NCBI RefSeq assembly: GCF_008369115.1
Contig: NZ_VOAZ01000003.1
Location: forward strand, 372,001 to 436,000
DNA: 64,000 nucleotides
Reading direction: 5' to 3'
Source: Psychrobacter sp. ANT_WB68
GTDB taxonomy: Bacteria; Pseudomonadota; Gammaproteobacteria; Pseudomonadales; Moraxellaceae
Position 1 is the stretch's first letter; the number at the start of each line of letters is the position of its first letter. Position numbers and translations under genes: made by a program. Shown here in pieces: positions 28,761 through 36,772 of this stretch. The notes beneath the pieces are model-generated. The model saw nothing but the letters and a program-made list of their open reading frames with translations. It searched no databases and was not told the DNA's origin.

Positions 28761-29849
28761 ATGACTGAACCGACCGCTAAACCAACCGTAACCTTAAATG
28801 ACCACCAAGGTGCGACTACGCCTGCCACCCATACAGACAGCGTTAATAAAGAAGACGTTAAAAGTAAGGTGAAGAGTAGTAAACAGGCTGCAAAAAATAA
28901 GCAAAAAAGTCAAGTAACGGACGCGCTTGATAAGGCCGCATTATTGGCATTATTTACCTTGCCAAATGCCCAGTTAAATTCTGAACTAAGTTCTGAGCAA
29001 TCACATCTAAATACTACTAATCCAATACCTGCCAATCATACCCTGCCTAATGCTAACAGCGAGACTAATGTCGCCGCCCAGCGTGTGACGCTTTATCACA
29101 CTCAGCATGAGCGCACGCGCCAACTCTATATGGCGTCTGCCGCTACCCGTCCTACCTATCTGGTGCAAACGCTAAAAACACAGTTTGCAGAATATCAGCA
29201 ATATTTACTCGCGCAGCAGCTTGATAAACGTGGCCTTATGGATACGGATGGACTAGAGCGCCTTTGGCAGCAGCTGCATGTGGTTGATGATATTATCGAA
29301 GATATCGTGCGTCATATGCCCGCTCAGCAGCCAGCCGGTTGGCAACTAACGACGCAAGATGGACACAATCCGCTGTGCCTTGCTACCGTTGGTAAGCTTA
29401 AACATGACAAGCCTATCGTAGATCAAGGCAGTTTAAACAGTTATGTCCTGGGGCATTTTGGGGTCAGTAGCTTTACTTATGACCGCGGTTATTATATTGG
29501 TCATGTGGTTGGCTATTTATTTAGCTGCTATTTTTGCGCCCATCTGTCTATCAGTTATGGTGTTACCGCGCTCGGTCCGCAGGTCGTGAGCGGCTATGAA
29601 TACGCCAGTCTAGAGACGCCGCATATGGTGCGGCTACTACAAGGCTTAGATGGTTATTGCAAAAAACGTATTTATCAACTGGCGGTTATTTGTGCGCGAT
29701 TAAGCGTATTTGCCAGCGATAAGCGTATCGAGAGAATGCTGATTGCCGAGGTCAATGATTTCGATAAGAAGCTGCAACAACAGCATTTAGACGTTTTATT
29801 ATTACAAGGTTTGATGCCAGATAGCAGTGATTCTACGCCACTTTTTTAA
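28761..29849 (+). CDS. Conserved-looking protein of unknown function upstream of gspF
   Basis: I do not recognise this 362-residue protein. The first 110 residues are low complexity (Thr, Lys, Asn, Ser) and probably disordered. From about residue 115 it looks folded and mainly helical, with several aromatic/Tyr-rich stretches (YVLGHFGVSSFTYDRGYYIGHVVGYLF) and Cys residues near CYFCAH. No signal peptide is seen. It ends 81 bp before gspF on the same strand, so it may be co-expressed with the secretion genes, but no function follows from that. Codon use matches its neighbours, supporting a real gene. Confidence 0.75.
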   Translation: MTEPTAKPTVTLNDHQGATTPATHTDSVNKEDVKSKVKSSKQAAKNKQKSQVTDALDKAALLALFTLPNAQLNSELSSEQSHLNTTNPIPANHTLPNANSETNVAAQRVTLYHTQHERTRQLYMASAATRPTYLVQTLKTQFAEYQQYLLAQQLDKRGLMDTDGLERLWQQLHVVDDIIEDIVRHMPAQQPAGWQLTTQDGHNPLCLATVGKLKHDKPIVDQGSLNSYVLGHFGVSSFTYDRGYYIGHVVGYLFSCYFCAHLSISYGVTALGPQVVSGYEYASLETPHMVRLLQGLDGYCKKRIYQLAVICARLSVFASDKRIERMLIAEVNDFDKKLQQQHLDVLLLQGLMPDSSDSTPLF

Positions 29850-29930
29850 GATATTAATGCTAAATACACGCTCTCTATAAGCCCTTATCTATTATCTTTC
29901 CTCATTGACTACCTTAGGATATTCGCTGCT

Positions 29931-31133
29931 ATGCCCGCTTATCATTATAAAGCGTTAGACGACCATGGCAGTGTTCAAAAAGGCTTGCTCGAAGGCGATT
30001 CTGCGCGCCAAGTTCGCCAGCAGCTGCGTGATAAACAATGGACGCCCGTTGAAGTCACCGCCGTCAATGACAGACAGAACCAAAACAAAAACCGCTATAA
30101 AAAACCGTCTGCTTATGAATTGGCATTGCTGACGCGTCAGTTATCAGTATTACTGGCAGCCGGTATTCCACTTGAAGAATCGCTTGCGGCGGTCGCCAAA
30201 CAGTCACCAAAAACCCACATCAAATCTCTCATGCTTGCCGTACGCTCGCATGTGCTAGAAGGTTTAAGCTTGGCGCGTGCGTTGCAGCAGGCAACCAGTT
30301 TTCCACCCCTTTATATTGCTACCATTGCGGCAGGGGAAAAGTCTGGTCACTTAGATTTAATCCTCAATCAGTTGGCAGATTACACCGAAAACCGCTTTGC
30401 TCTGCAAAAGAAAATTCAAGGGGCGATGGTCTATCCTATTGTGCTGATGGTGATGGCGATTGGGGTGATTATGGGTTTGATGAGCTTTGTGGTGCCCAAA
30501 ATTGTCAAAGTCTTTGAGCAATCTGAGCAAGCGCTACCTTTGATTACCCAAATTGTGCTGAGCTTATCAAACATCATCACTCAGTGGTGGTGGTTGATGT
30601 TACTCGTCTTGGCAGCGACGGCATTTTTGTTTTATCGCTTTGCCCAGACGCAAGCCGGTAAATTAGCCATAGATAGTATTGTTCTCAGATTACCGATATT
30701 GGCGCGCTTATCAAAAGGGCTTAATGCCGCACGCTTTGCCAGTACATTGGCGATATTGGTACGTTCAGGTGTGCCATTAATTGAGGCCTTACATATAGGC
30801 GCTGCGGTCACGACCAACTTACATATTCAAAAAAGCATTATCACCGCAGCCGATAGGGTGACAGAAGGCTCAAGCTTATCAAGTCAATTAGAAAAGTCCG
30901 CCTACTTTCCGCCAATGATGGTACAGATGATTAAAAGTGGTGAAAATTCAGGCGAGCTTGAAAATATGCTCAGCCGCGCGGCTAATATGCAAGAAGCGGA
31001 AGCGACCAACTTTATCAGTACTTTGCTGTCTTTACTTGAGCCGTTAATGCTAGTACTCATGGGCGTGGTAGTGATGATTATTGTGATGGCGGTGATGCTA
31101 CCGATTGTGAATATGAATGATTTGGCAGGTTAG
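29931..31133 (+). CDS. gspF: Type II secretion inner-membrane protein GspF
   Basis: Polytopic core of the inner-membrane platform that works with GspE and the pseudopilins. The 400 residues hold two GspF domains (about 65-190 and 270-390), each with the pattern GxPLxxALxxxA...ExSGxLxxxLxxLA, three hydrophobic spans and the typical C-terminus VMLPIVNMNDLAG. Start is supported by AGGATA. It lies just before gspG across a 430-bp gap. PilC is a related alternative, but the C-terminal NMNDLAG and the gspG neighbour favour GspF. Confidence 0.93.
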   Translation: MPAYHYKALDDHGSVQKGLLEGDSARQVRQQLRDKQWTPVEVTAVNDRQNQNKNRYKKPSAYELALLTRQLSVLLAAGIPLEESLAAVAKQSPKTHIKSLMLAVRSHVLEGLSLARALQQATSFPPLYIATIAAGEKSGHLDLILNQLADYTENRFALQKKIQGAMVYPIVLMVMAIGVIMGLMSFVVPKIVKVFEQSEQALPLITQIVLSLSNIITQWWWLMLLVLAATAFLFYRFAQTQAGKLAIDSIVLRLPILARLSKGLNAARFASTLAILVRSGVPLIEALHIGAAVTTNLHIQKSIITAADRVTEGSSLSSQLEKSAYFPPMMVQMIKSGENSGELENMLSRAANMQEAEATNFISTLLSLLEPLMLVLMGVVVMIIVMAVMLPIVNMNDLAG

Positions 31134-31564
31134 TAAATATCTAAACCTTCTTAAGTTTTCTTCATCTAAATCAAACCTCATTACCTCTATCTTGCTAAAA
31201 CTTCCATTAACTTTCGTAAGCTTTGCTTACTGTTGTAGATTGTTGACAGCGGAGTGTTTTTACTAGAGCTAAACCAACTGGCACGCTATAGTAAGCATTA
31301 GTCAAAAGCCACGTCTAGATAATCTGTATTTGTAAATATACTTCGTGCTTAGCAATATTAGCTGTCATCAAATTATCCGCTGCCTCTTTCAATAAATAAA
31401 AATCGCCATCAATAACAAGCTACCGTAGCGCTGGATAAAAATAAAAGCATAGTTTATAGTGATAAACGGTTTAGTGTTCATTAATATAAAACCAACCGAT
31501 GAAAGCGCTCTGAACACCACATTCACTATTTATATCACCTGATACCAAAAGCGATGACAAAGCG
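31134..31564. other. Intergenic region between gspF and gspG
   Basis: About 430 bp with no credible gene. Two short palindromes are visible (about 31215-31231 and 31452-31467). They may be regulatory sites or decayed hairpins. Confidence 0.4.
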
Positions 31565-32104
31565 ATGACTATAATTGACACCATTCAAGTAAATACCCTA
31601 CCAAAAAACGCTAAGACTGATTATAAATTTCAAGCAGAAAGTATTGGCGACAATAAACCAGCTTCTACTAGAGCCAGTCAGCCATTGCGTAAAAGCCAGT
31701 CTGGATTTACTCTTATTGAAATTATGGTAGTGATTGTGATTCTGGCCATTCTTGCAGGTTTGGTGGTGCCGAAAGTGGTTGGACAAAGTGATAAAGCTCG
31801 CGTCAAAACCACTGAAACGGCGCTTGCGACCGTATCTAATGCTCTTGATATGTACAAAGTTGATAATTCGCGTTATCCAACTACGGCGCAAGGTTTAGAA
31901 GCGCTAACCACACCGCCAGCAGAGGCCAAAAACTATCCTGATGGCGGTTATATCAAAGGTGGTTATCCGACCGATGGTTGGGAAAACGAGTTGCAATATG
32001 TCGCGCCAGGTAGCGAAGGTCGACCTTATGATTTGTTTTCGTTGGGTGCAGATGGACAGCAGGGCGGTGAAGGACAAGACGCTGACCTTTATGCCCAGCT
32101 ATAA
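31565..32104 (+). CDS. gspG: Type II secretion major pseudopilin GspG
   Basis: Main subunit of the secretion pseudopilus. The prepilin cleavage site is SG/FTLIEIMVVIVILAILAGLVVPK. The mature part has the GspG hallmarks: DMYKVDNSRYPTTAQGLEAL, the PPAEAKNYPDGGYIK segment, GWENELQYVAPGSEGRPYDLFSLGADGQQGGEG with the calcium-binding loop. From the ATG at 31565 the leader would be 47 residues, much longer than the usual 5-15. A TTG at 31685 would give a short leader (MRKSQSG). Either way the mature protein is the same. A strong terminator follows. Confidence 0.93.
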   Translation: MTIIDTIQVNTLPKNAKTDYKFQAESIGDNKPASTRASQPLRKSQSGFTLIEIMVVIVILAILAGLVVPKVVGQSDKARVKTTETALATVSNALDMYKVDNSRYPTTAQGLEALTTPPAEAKNYPDGGYIKGGYPTDGWENELQYVAPGSEGRPYDLFSLGADGQQGGEGQDADLYAQL

Positions 32105-32190
32105 GTTTGGCCTTAAAGTGGTTAGAGATGAGCAGTATCTTATTTTCTAATAATGACATTTTCTTGACTAAAGCGCCGTTTATAATTTCT

Positions 32191-32229
32191 AAATATCAAC
32201 CAATAAGGCTTTATTGGTTGATATTTTTT
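32191..32229 (+). terminator. gspG terminator
   Basis: A perfect 15-bp AT-rich stem (32191-32205 with 32212-32226), six-base loop, then a T run. Confidence 0.88.
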
Positions 32230-32257
32230 ATTAAGACATAAACTAAGTATATAAACG

Positions 32258-32331
32258 TGCTACTGGGATAAATTTTCCCTGCTTGCTGTGCCTACGCAGA
32301 CAGAGGCTGCGCAAAATTCCTCGCAGTAGCA
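32258..32331. repeat. MITE-like palindromic intergenic element
   Basis: A 74-bp element bounded by perfect 8-bp terminal inverted repeats (TGCTACTG and CAGTAGCA) that extend imperfectly to about 21 bp each. An inner CGCAG/CTGCG stem adds to the fold. It lies between the gspG terminator and the DsbD-alpha gene and is more GC-rich than its surroundings. Only this copy was found in the window; its dispersed nature is a memory-based suspicion. Confidence 0.55.
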
Positions 32332-32401
32332 CTGCGTTTCTTTTGTAGTGTGCTCATTATTATAGTCAGTTATTAAACTCCATCATCAAAGGTAGGTATT
32401 T

Positions 32402-32962
32402 ATGTTCATAAAAACAGCCACGTCAATTATCAATAAACGCCTTGCTAAAAAACCTCATGTATTGGCAATTGCGCTTATGAGCACCTCATTGATGACAGGA
32501 TTATCAATGATGTCAATGAGCGCACAAGCAGCAGGACTAGGTGAGTTGTTTAGTAACAATAATGCAGCTCAATCAAAGTTTTTGCCAGTTGATAAAGCCT
32601 TTCAAGTGGATAGTATTTCCAAAGCGACCTCTAAAGGCACGCAGCTATCGATTACGTTTGATATCACGCCTGGCCATTACGTTTATAAAGAAAAGCTCAC
32701 CGTCAGTTTCCCTAAAGGTATCAGTGCCACGCCATTTAGCTTCAGCCAGTCGCCAGTTGCTATTAATGATCCGACCTTTGGTAAAGTTCCGGTCTTTACT
32801 CAAAAAAATATAATCGCCACCACCACGTTGACCAGCAATAATGGTAAAGGCGCCAAAAATGTACCGGTTGTCATTGGTTGGCAAGGCTGTGCCAAAGCGG
32901 GTCTGTGTTATCCACCAGAGAAAATAAAAACCACGGTAAATATTGCTACGCTACGTAAATAA
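32402..32962 (+). CDS. Stand-alone DsbD alpha-domain protein
   Basis: A 186-residue exported protein equal to only the N-terminal redox domain of DsbD. A signal peptide of about 43 residues ends AQA. The domain keeps the pair Cys163 and Cys169 in GCAKAGLCYPPE, the active disulfide site of DsbD-alpha. It is clearly a tandem copy of the first 180 residues of the next gene: LFxNxxAxQxKFLPVDxAFQV and the last 25 residues are nearly identical. There are no membrane spans beyond the signal. It may relay electrons from DsbD to periplasmic partners. An AAAGGTAGG site supports the start. Confidence 0.88.
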   Translation: MFIKTATSIINKRLAKKPHVLAIALMSTSLMTGLSMMSMSAQAAGLGELFSNNNAAQSKFLPVDKAFQVDSISKATSKGTQLSITFDITPGHYVYKEKLTVSFPKGISATPFSFSQSPVAINDPTFGKVPVFTQKNIIATTTLTSNNGKGAKNVPVVIGWQGCAKAGLCYPPEKIKTTVNIATLRK

Positions 32963-33025
32963 GTAATCACGTAGATAAACAGTGAATGGGTCAATTTGAA
33001 TTTTGGTAATAATAGGTAGTGTTTC

Positions 33026-35185
33026 ATGTCCATTAAGACCGCAGAAAAATCTCCGTCATTAACGGAAAATAGATCTTCAAAAAAATCTTATCTATTGGCA
33101 TTTGCTTTAAGCGCTAGTTCACTGTTGACGGGATTAACCGCTACTGGACTAGTGGTTGCGCCAGTGGCATCGCAAGCGGCAGGATTGGGTGATTTATTTG
33201 GTAATAAAAGTGCTATCCAGCCAAAATTTTTGCCAGTTGACCAAGCTTTTCAGGTCAGCAGAAGTAGCAAACCTACCAATAATGGCATCCGTTTAGCGAT
33301 TAACTTTGATATTACCCCTGAGCATTATGTTTATAAAGACCAAATTAAGCTGACCCTGCCTGCTGGTGTGACAGCTACGCCTTTTACCTTTAGCCAAAAG
33401 CCAGTTTCAATCGACGATCCAACCTTTGGACAAGTATTGGTTTTTGACCAAGCCAATATGGTTGCCAGTACCGTTTTGAGCAGTAGTAATGGCAAAGCTA
33501 TAGATAATGCTGCTGTGACGATTGGTTGGCAAGGTTGCGCCAAAGCGGGTCTGTGCTATCCACCGGAGAAAATAAAAACCACGGTCAATATCGCGGCCAT
33601 GCCGCAACAATCGGCAGCGAATAGCGCCAATATTTCCACTGCGCAAAATAATCCTACGAATGATAAACCTCTATCTGCAAATGCCGATGATTCTAATGAT
33701 GTTGCCGCAGCGCAAACCTTGCCAGATGATGAGGTGATTGATTATGCCTTGTTAGATGATGCGGCTTTAGATGCAGAACTTGGTGCTAGCAATACCATCT
33801 CTGGCGCAGACGAAGAAGTTATAGGTGGTAATGTCACAAGTGGAGCAGCAAACAATGACGCTGTCATAAATAATGCTGCTGCAACAGATAGTAATACAGT
33901 GATTGGCAATAATGCGATTAATAGCGATCCTTTTGGCTTGGCTTCGCATCCGTGGTTAGCATTGGTATTATTATTTTTAGCAGGATTAGGCTTGGCATTG
34001 ACGCCATGCGTATTACCGATGCTACCGATTGTCGCCAATATCGTTGCGCGTGAGGAAAACCCGACGGTAAAACGCGGTGTTATTTTGACCAGCAGTTATG
34101 CCATTGGTGTCGCGACAGCTTATGGAATTTTAGGTGCAGTTATAGCGGTGTTTGGTGAATCGTTAGGCATTATCGGTTGGCTGCAAAATCCAATTATCTT
34201 GATTAGTTTTGCTATTGTATTTGTCCTACTTGCACTATACATGCTAGGTTTGTTTAGCATTCGTCTGCCAAGATTTATTAGTAGTAAGATGCAAGGCTTA
34301 AGCCAAGCCGGGGATAGTAAGCTTGGTAGCACGGGCGGCAGTTTAATCGCCGGTTTCTTATCAGCCTTAGTCGTATCACCTTGTGTCTCTGCTCCATTAT
34401 TTGGGGCGCTGCTCGCAGTATCGACGATTGGTAGTCCACTACTTGGGTTTGCCGCTTTATTTATGCTAGGTTTTGGTTTATCAGCGCCCCTTATCTTAAT
34501 TGGTGCCACTCAGGGTAAAATTATGCCTAAGGCTGGCGAGTGGATGAACTGGGTGAAGCAAGGTTTTGCCTTATTGCTCTTTGCGGTTGCCTTACTATTG
34601 ATTGAGCGCGTCTTTATCTCACCTGTGATGCTAATGGTATGGGCGCTATGGTTTATGGTAGTGGCGATGTGGGCGTGGGGTTGGTTGGGTAAAGGTCGTA
34701 TGCTAACTCAAGCACTAGGGTTAATCGCCGGGATTTGGGCCGCCTGTTTGATCATTGGCGCCGCATTGGGTAACGATGACAGCCTACATCCACTAGCATC
34801 TTTGAGCGCCGTTCCGATGATGCAGACGACTGGTCAAGCAGCTATAAGTAATACGACAGATAAAACCGTTACTACGCTTACCGAGTTAGATGCAATTATC
34901 GCCGCCAATCCTAAAGTGCTTGTCGATGTCACTGCTGAATGGTGTATTGAATGCCGCATTATGGATAAAAACCTATTTCATAATCGTCCGGTACAAATGC
35001 AAGATTGGCAGTTGGTCAGACTTGATATAACAGAAACGACTGCCGACTCTAAAGCTATCTTAGCGCGTTATAAACTGTTTGGTCCGCCAGCATTGCTGTA
35101 TTATCAAGATGGTCAATTGACCAATCAACAAGTGGGTGAGATTGATCGTTCAGAATTCGAGCAAACCCTAGCCGCACTGAATTAA
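33026..35185 (+). CDS. dsbD: Thiol:disulfide interchange protein DsbD
   Basis: Inner-membrane reductase that passes electrons from cytoplasmic thioredoxin to periplasmic DsbC, DsbG and cytochrome c maturation. The 719 residues show a signal peptide (to about residue 51), the alpha domain with Cys171 and Cys177, an Asn/Asp/Ala-rich linker (200-305), eight membrane spans with the two redox Cys in ALTPCVLPM and VVSPCVSAP, and a C-terminal thioredoxin domain with WCIEC (Cys640, Cys643). All three Cys pairs are present. An AGGTAG site precedes the ATG. A strong terminator ends the two-gene unit. Confidence 0.96.
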   Translation: MSIKTAEKSPSLTENRSSKKSYLLAFALSASSLLTGLTATGLVVAPVASQAAGLGDLFGNKSAIQPKFLPVDQAFQVSRSSKPTNNGIRLAINFDITPEHYVYKDQIKLTLPAGVTATPFTFSQKPVSIDDPTFGQVLVFDQANMVASTVLSSSNGKAIDNAAVTIGWQGCAKAGLCYPPEKIKTTVNIAAMPQQSAANSANISTAQNNPTNDKPLSANADDSNDVAAAQTLPDDEVIDYALLDDAALDAELGASNTISGADEEVIGGNVTSGAANNDAVINNAAATDSNTVIGNNAINSDPFGLASHPWLALVLLFLAGLGLALTPCVLPMLPIVANIVAREENPTVKRGVILTSSYAIGVATAYGILGAVIAVFGESLGIIGWLQNPIILISFAIVFVLLALYMLGLFSIRLPRFISSKMQGLSQAGDSKLGSTGGSLIAGFLSALVVSPCVSAPLFGALLAVSTIGSPLLGFAALFMLGFGLSAPLILIGATQGKIMPKAGEWMNWVKQGFALLLFAVALLLIERVFISPVMLMVWALWFMVVAMWAWGWLGKGRMLTQALGLIAGIWAACLIIGAALGNDDSLHPLASLSAVPMMQTTGQAAISNTTDKTVTTLTELDAIIAANPKVLVDVTAEWCIECRIMDKNLFHNRPVQMQDWQLVRLDITETTADSKAILARYKLFGPPALLYYQDGQLTNQQVGEIDRSEFEQTLAALN

Positions 35186-35225
35186 TCATTAAATTTAGAT
35201 AAATTTTTCTTCATTTCTATACACT

Positions 35226-35265
35226 AAAAAGCCAACGTCCTTTAATAATAGGGCGTTGGCTTTTT
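35226..35265 (+). terminator. dsbD terminator
   Basis: A stem of about 15 bp (35226-35240 with 35251-35265) with a T run. The IS605-type element begins right after it. Confidence 0.88.
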
Positions 35266-35278
35266 CAATTTTACCGAA

Positions 35279-36502
35279 AAGCGCCGTAAAACCACATCAC
35301 TTCTAGGGCATGGATATCAGGCGTCAGTCATTGTCGTCTACTCTTGAAGACACCTTGTTAACCAAACCCGTTAAGAACATAATTACCTCATGAAAACGCT
35401 CAAACTACGCATCAGAGACAAACATGCTCAGCAGCTCAATAAGCTGACTGGGGCAGTTAATTTTGTCTGGAACTATGTCAATGATTTGAGTTTTAAACAC
35501 TTGCAACGTACTGGCAAATTCTTTTCAGCTTATGATTTAGCAAGCTACACCAAAGGAGCGGGTGAATACCTAAACTTGCATAGCCAAACATTACAAGCGG
35601 TGGCAGAAACCCATGCCAAATCTCGTAAGCAATTTAAAAAATCCAAACTCAAATGGCGTACCAACAGTCCTAAAGCCAAACGCAGAAACTTAGGCTGGAT
35701 ACCGTTTAAAAAAACAGCCATCAAACACCTAGCAACAAGACAAACTGGTAAAAAGAGCTTGAAAACAACCATTCAGCTCAGCCTCGCTAAGGGTAAAAAG
35801 CTCACTATAGATTTATGGGACAGCTACAACTTAGCTCTCTACAGCATCAATACCTGTGAGCTGGTCCAAGATGCTCGTGGTAACTGGTACGCCTGTATGA
35901 CGGTTAAAGAGTTTCCAACAATTAAATGCGGTCATGGTCAAGTCGGTCTTGATTTGGGCTGTAAGGATGCCGCAGTCAGCAGTGATGGCAACAAATTAGT
36001 TATTAAGCAAACTCAAAAATGGGCTGCCAAGCTAGCCATCGCGGGGCGTGCTAAGAATAAAAAGCGGGTCAAGGCCATTCATGCCAAGATTAAGAACACC
36101 CGCCAAGACCTGATCCGTAAATTCACCACCAAGCTTGTCAACGATAACACCTTAATAGTTATTGGCAAACTTCAATCAACCTCATTTACTCGGGCCAAAC
36201 TAGCTAAATCCATCTATGACGCTGGTTGGTTTGAGATTAAGCGGCAACTGATATATAAATGCAAGCATGCAGGTTGTCACTATATTGAAGTGAATGAGCA
36301 TTACACCACCCAAACTTGTTCGTGTTGTGGCTCTCGCCAAAACAGTCCGAAAGGTAGAACAGGTCTTGGAATAAGAGAATGGCTTTTTGAGTGCGGTGTC
36401 ATTCATGACCGCGATATTAATGCGGCAAAGAACATTCTTGCGCTCGGGCTTGAGCGTCTAGCAGTAGGAATCCCCTCCGTTTAGGCAGGGGAGGAAGTCA
36501 AT
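35279..36502 (+). mobile_element. IS605-family tnpB-only element
   Basis: An orphan TnpB element inserted between the dsbD terminator and pldA. No tnpA is present. The right end has a hairpin (about 36470-36494, CCCCT...AGGGG) overlapping the tnpB stop and ending near GTCAA, typical of IS200/IS605 right ends and of the TnpB guide RNA. The left end is estimated only: the 110 bp before tnpB carry no gene. Without tnpA it would need an external transposase to move. Confidence 0.7.
35390..36484 (+). CDS. tnpB: TnpB, IS605 OrfB-type RNA-guided nuclease, altered
   Basis: A 364-residue TnpB. The RuvC-I aspartate is Asp188 (GLDLGCKD) and the RuvC-III aspartate is Asp342 in HDRDINAAKN. At the usual RuvC-II glutamate position the sequence reads IVIGKLQS (Gly259-Lys260), so the usual Glu is absent; nearby Glu300 or Glu303 (IEVNEHYTTQTC) might substitute, as in rearranged TnpB lineages. 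The zinc knuckle is also damaged: the first pair is Cys310/Cys313, but only Cys335 remains of the second. It may be a weakened or repurposed copy. Confidence 0.88.
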   Translation: MKTLKLRIRDKHAQQLNKLTGAVNFVWNYVNDLSFKHLQRTGKFFSAYDLASYTKGAGEYLNLHSQTLQAVAETHAKSRKQFKKSKLKWRTNSPKAKRRNLGWIPFKKTAIKHLATRQTGKKSLKTTIQLSLAKGKKLTIDLWDSYNLALYSINTCELVQDARGNWYACMTVKEFPTIKCGHGQVGLDLGCKDAAVSSDGNKLVIKQTQKWAAKLAIAGRAKNKKRVKAIHAKIKNTRQDLIRKFTTKLVNDNTLIVIGKLQSTSFTRAKLAKSIYDAGWFEIKRQLIYKCKHAGCHYIEVNEHYTTQTCSCCGSRQNSPKGRTGLGIREWLFECGVIHDRDINAAKNILALGLERLAVGIPSV

Positions 36503-36772
36503 AAATAGCTTCTTTAATATAGGCGCTAAATCTTTGGTTTAGAGTTGTTTACATTGGCATTAGACAACGATAACGCTAGTATAGTGCACATATTTTCATT
36601 ACAATAAAGCAACATTGTCGAAGGAGCATTACTATGCGTAGTGGCTGCCTTTTATGTCCCAATTTATTGATTTTCTTTTAGTTCTTATTCTATTTTAGCG
36701 CTAACGCTAATGGTTATATTACTTATCTCATATACTCTGCTGGCAATGATGTCAGTTGGATAAAGGACACTT
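36485..36772. other. Intergenic region upstream of pldA
   Basis: About 290 bp. It holds a 16-codon open frame (36634-36681, MRSGCLLCPNLLIFF) with a strong GAAGGAG site six bases ahead, possibly a leader peptide. A small palindrome (TAGCGCTAACGCTA) follows near 36700. The pldA promoter could not be fixed. Confidence 0.4.

Noticed and set aside
33331..34038. Several minus-strand frames inside dsbD
   Set aside because: They are shadows of the dsbD coding frame without their own signals.
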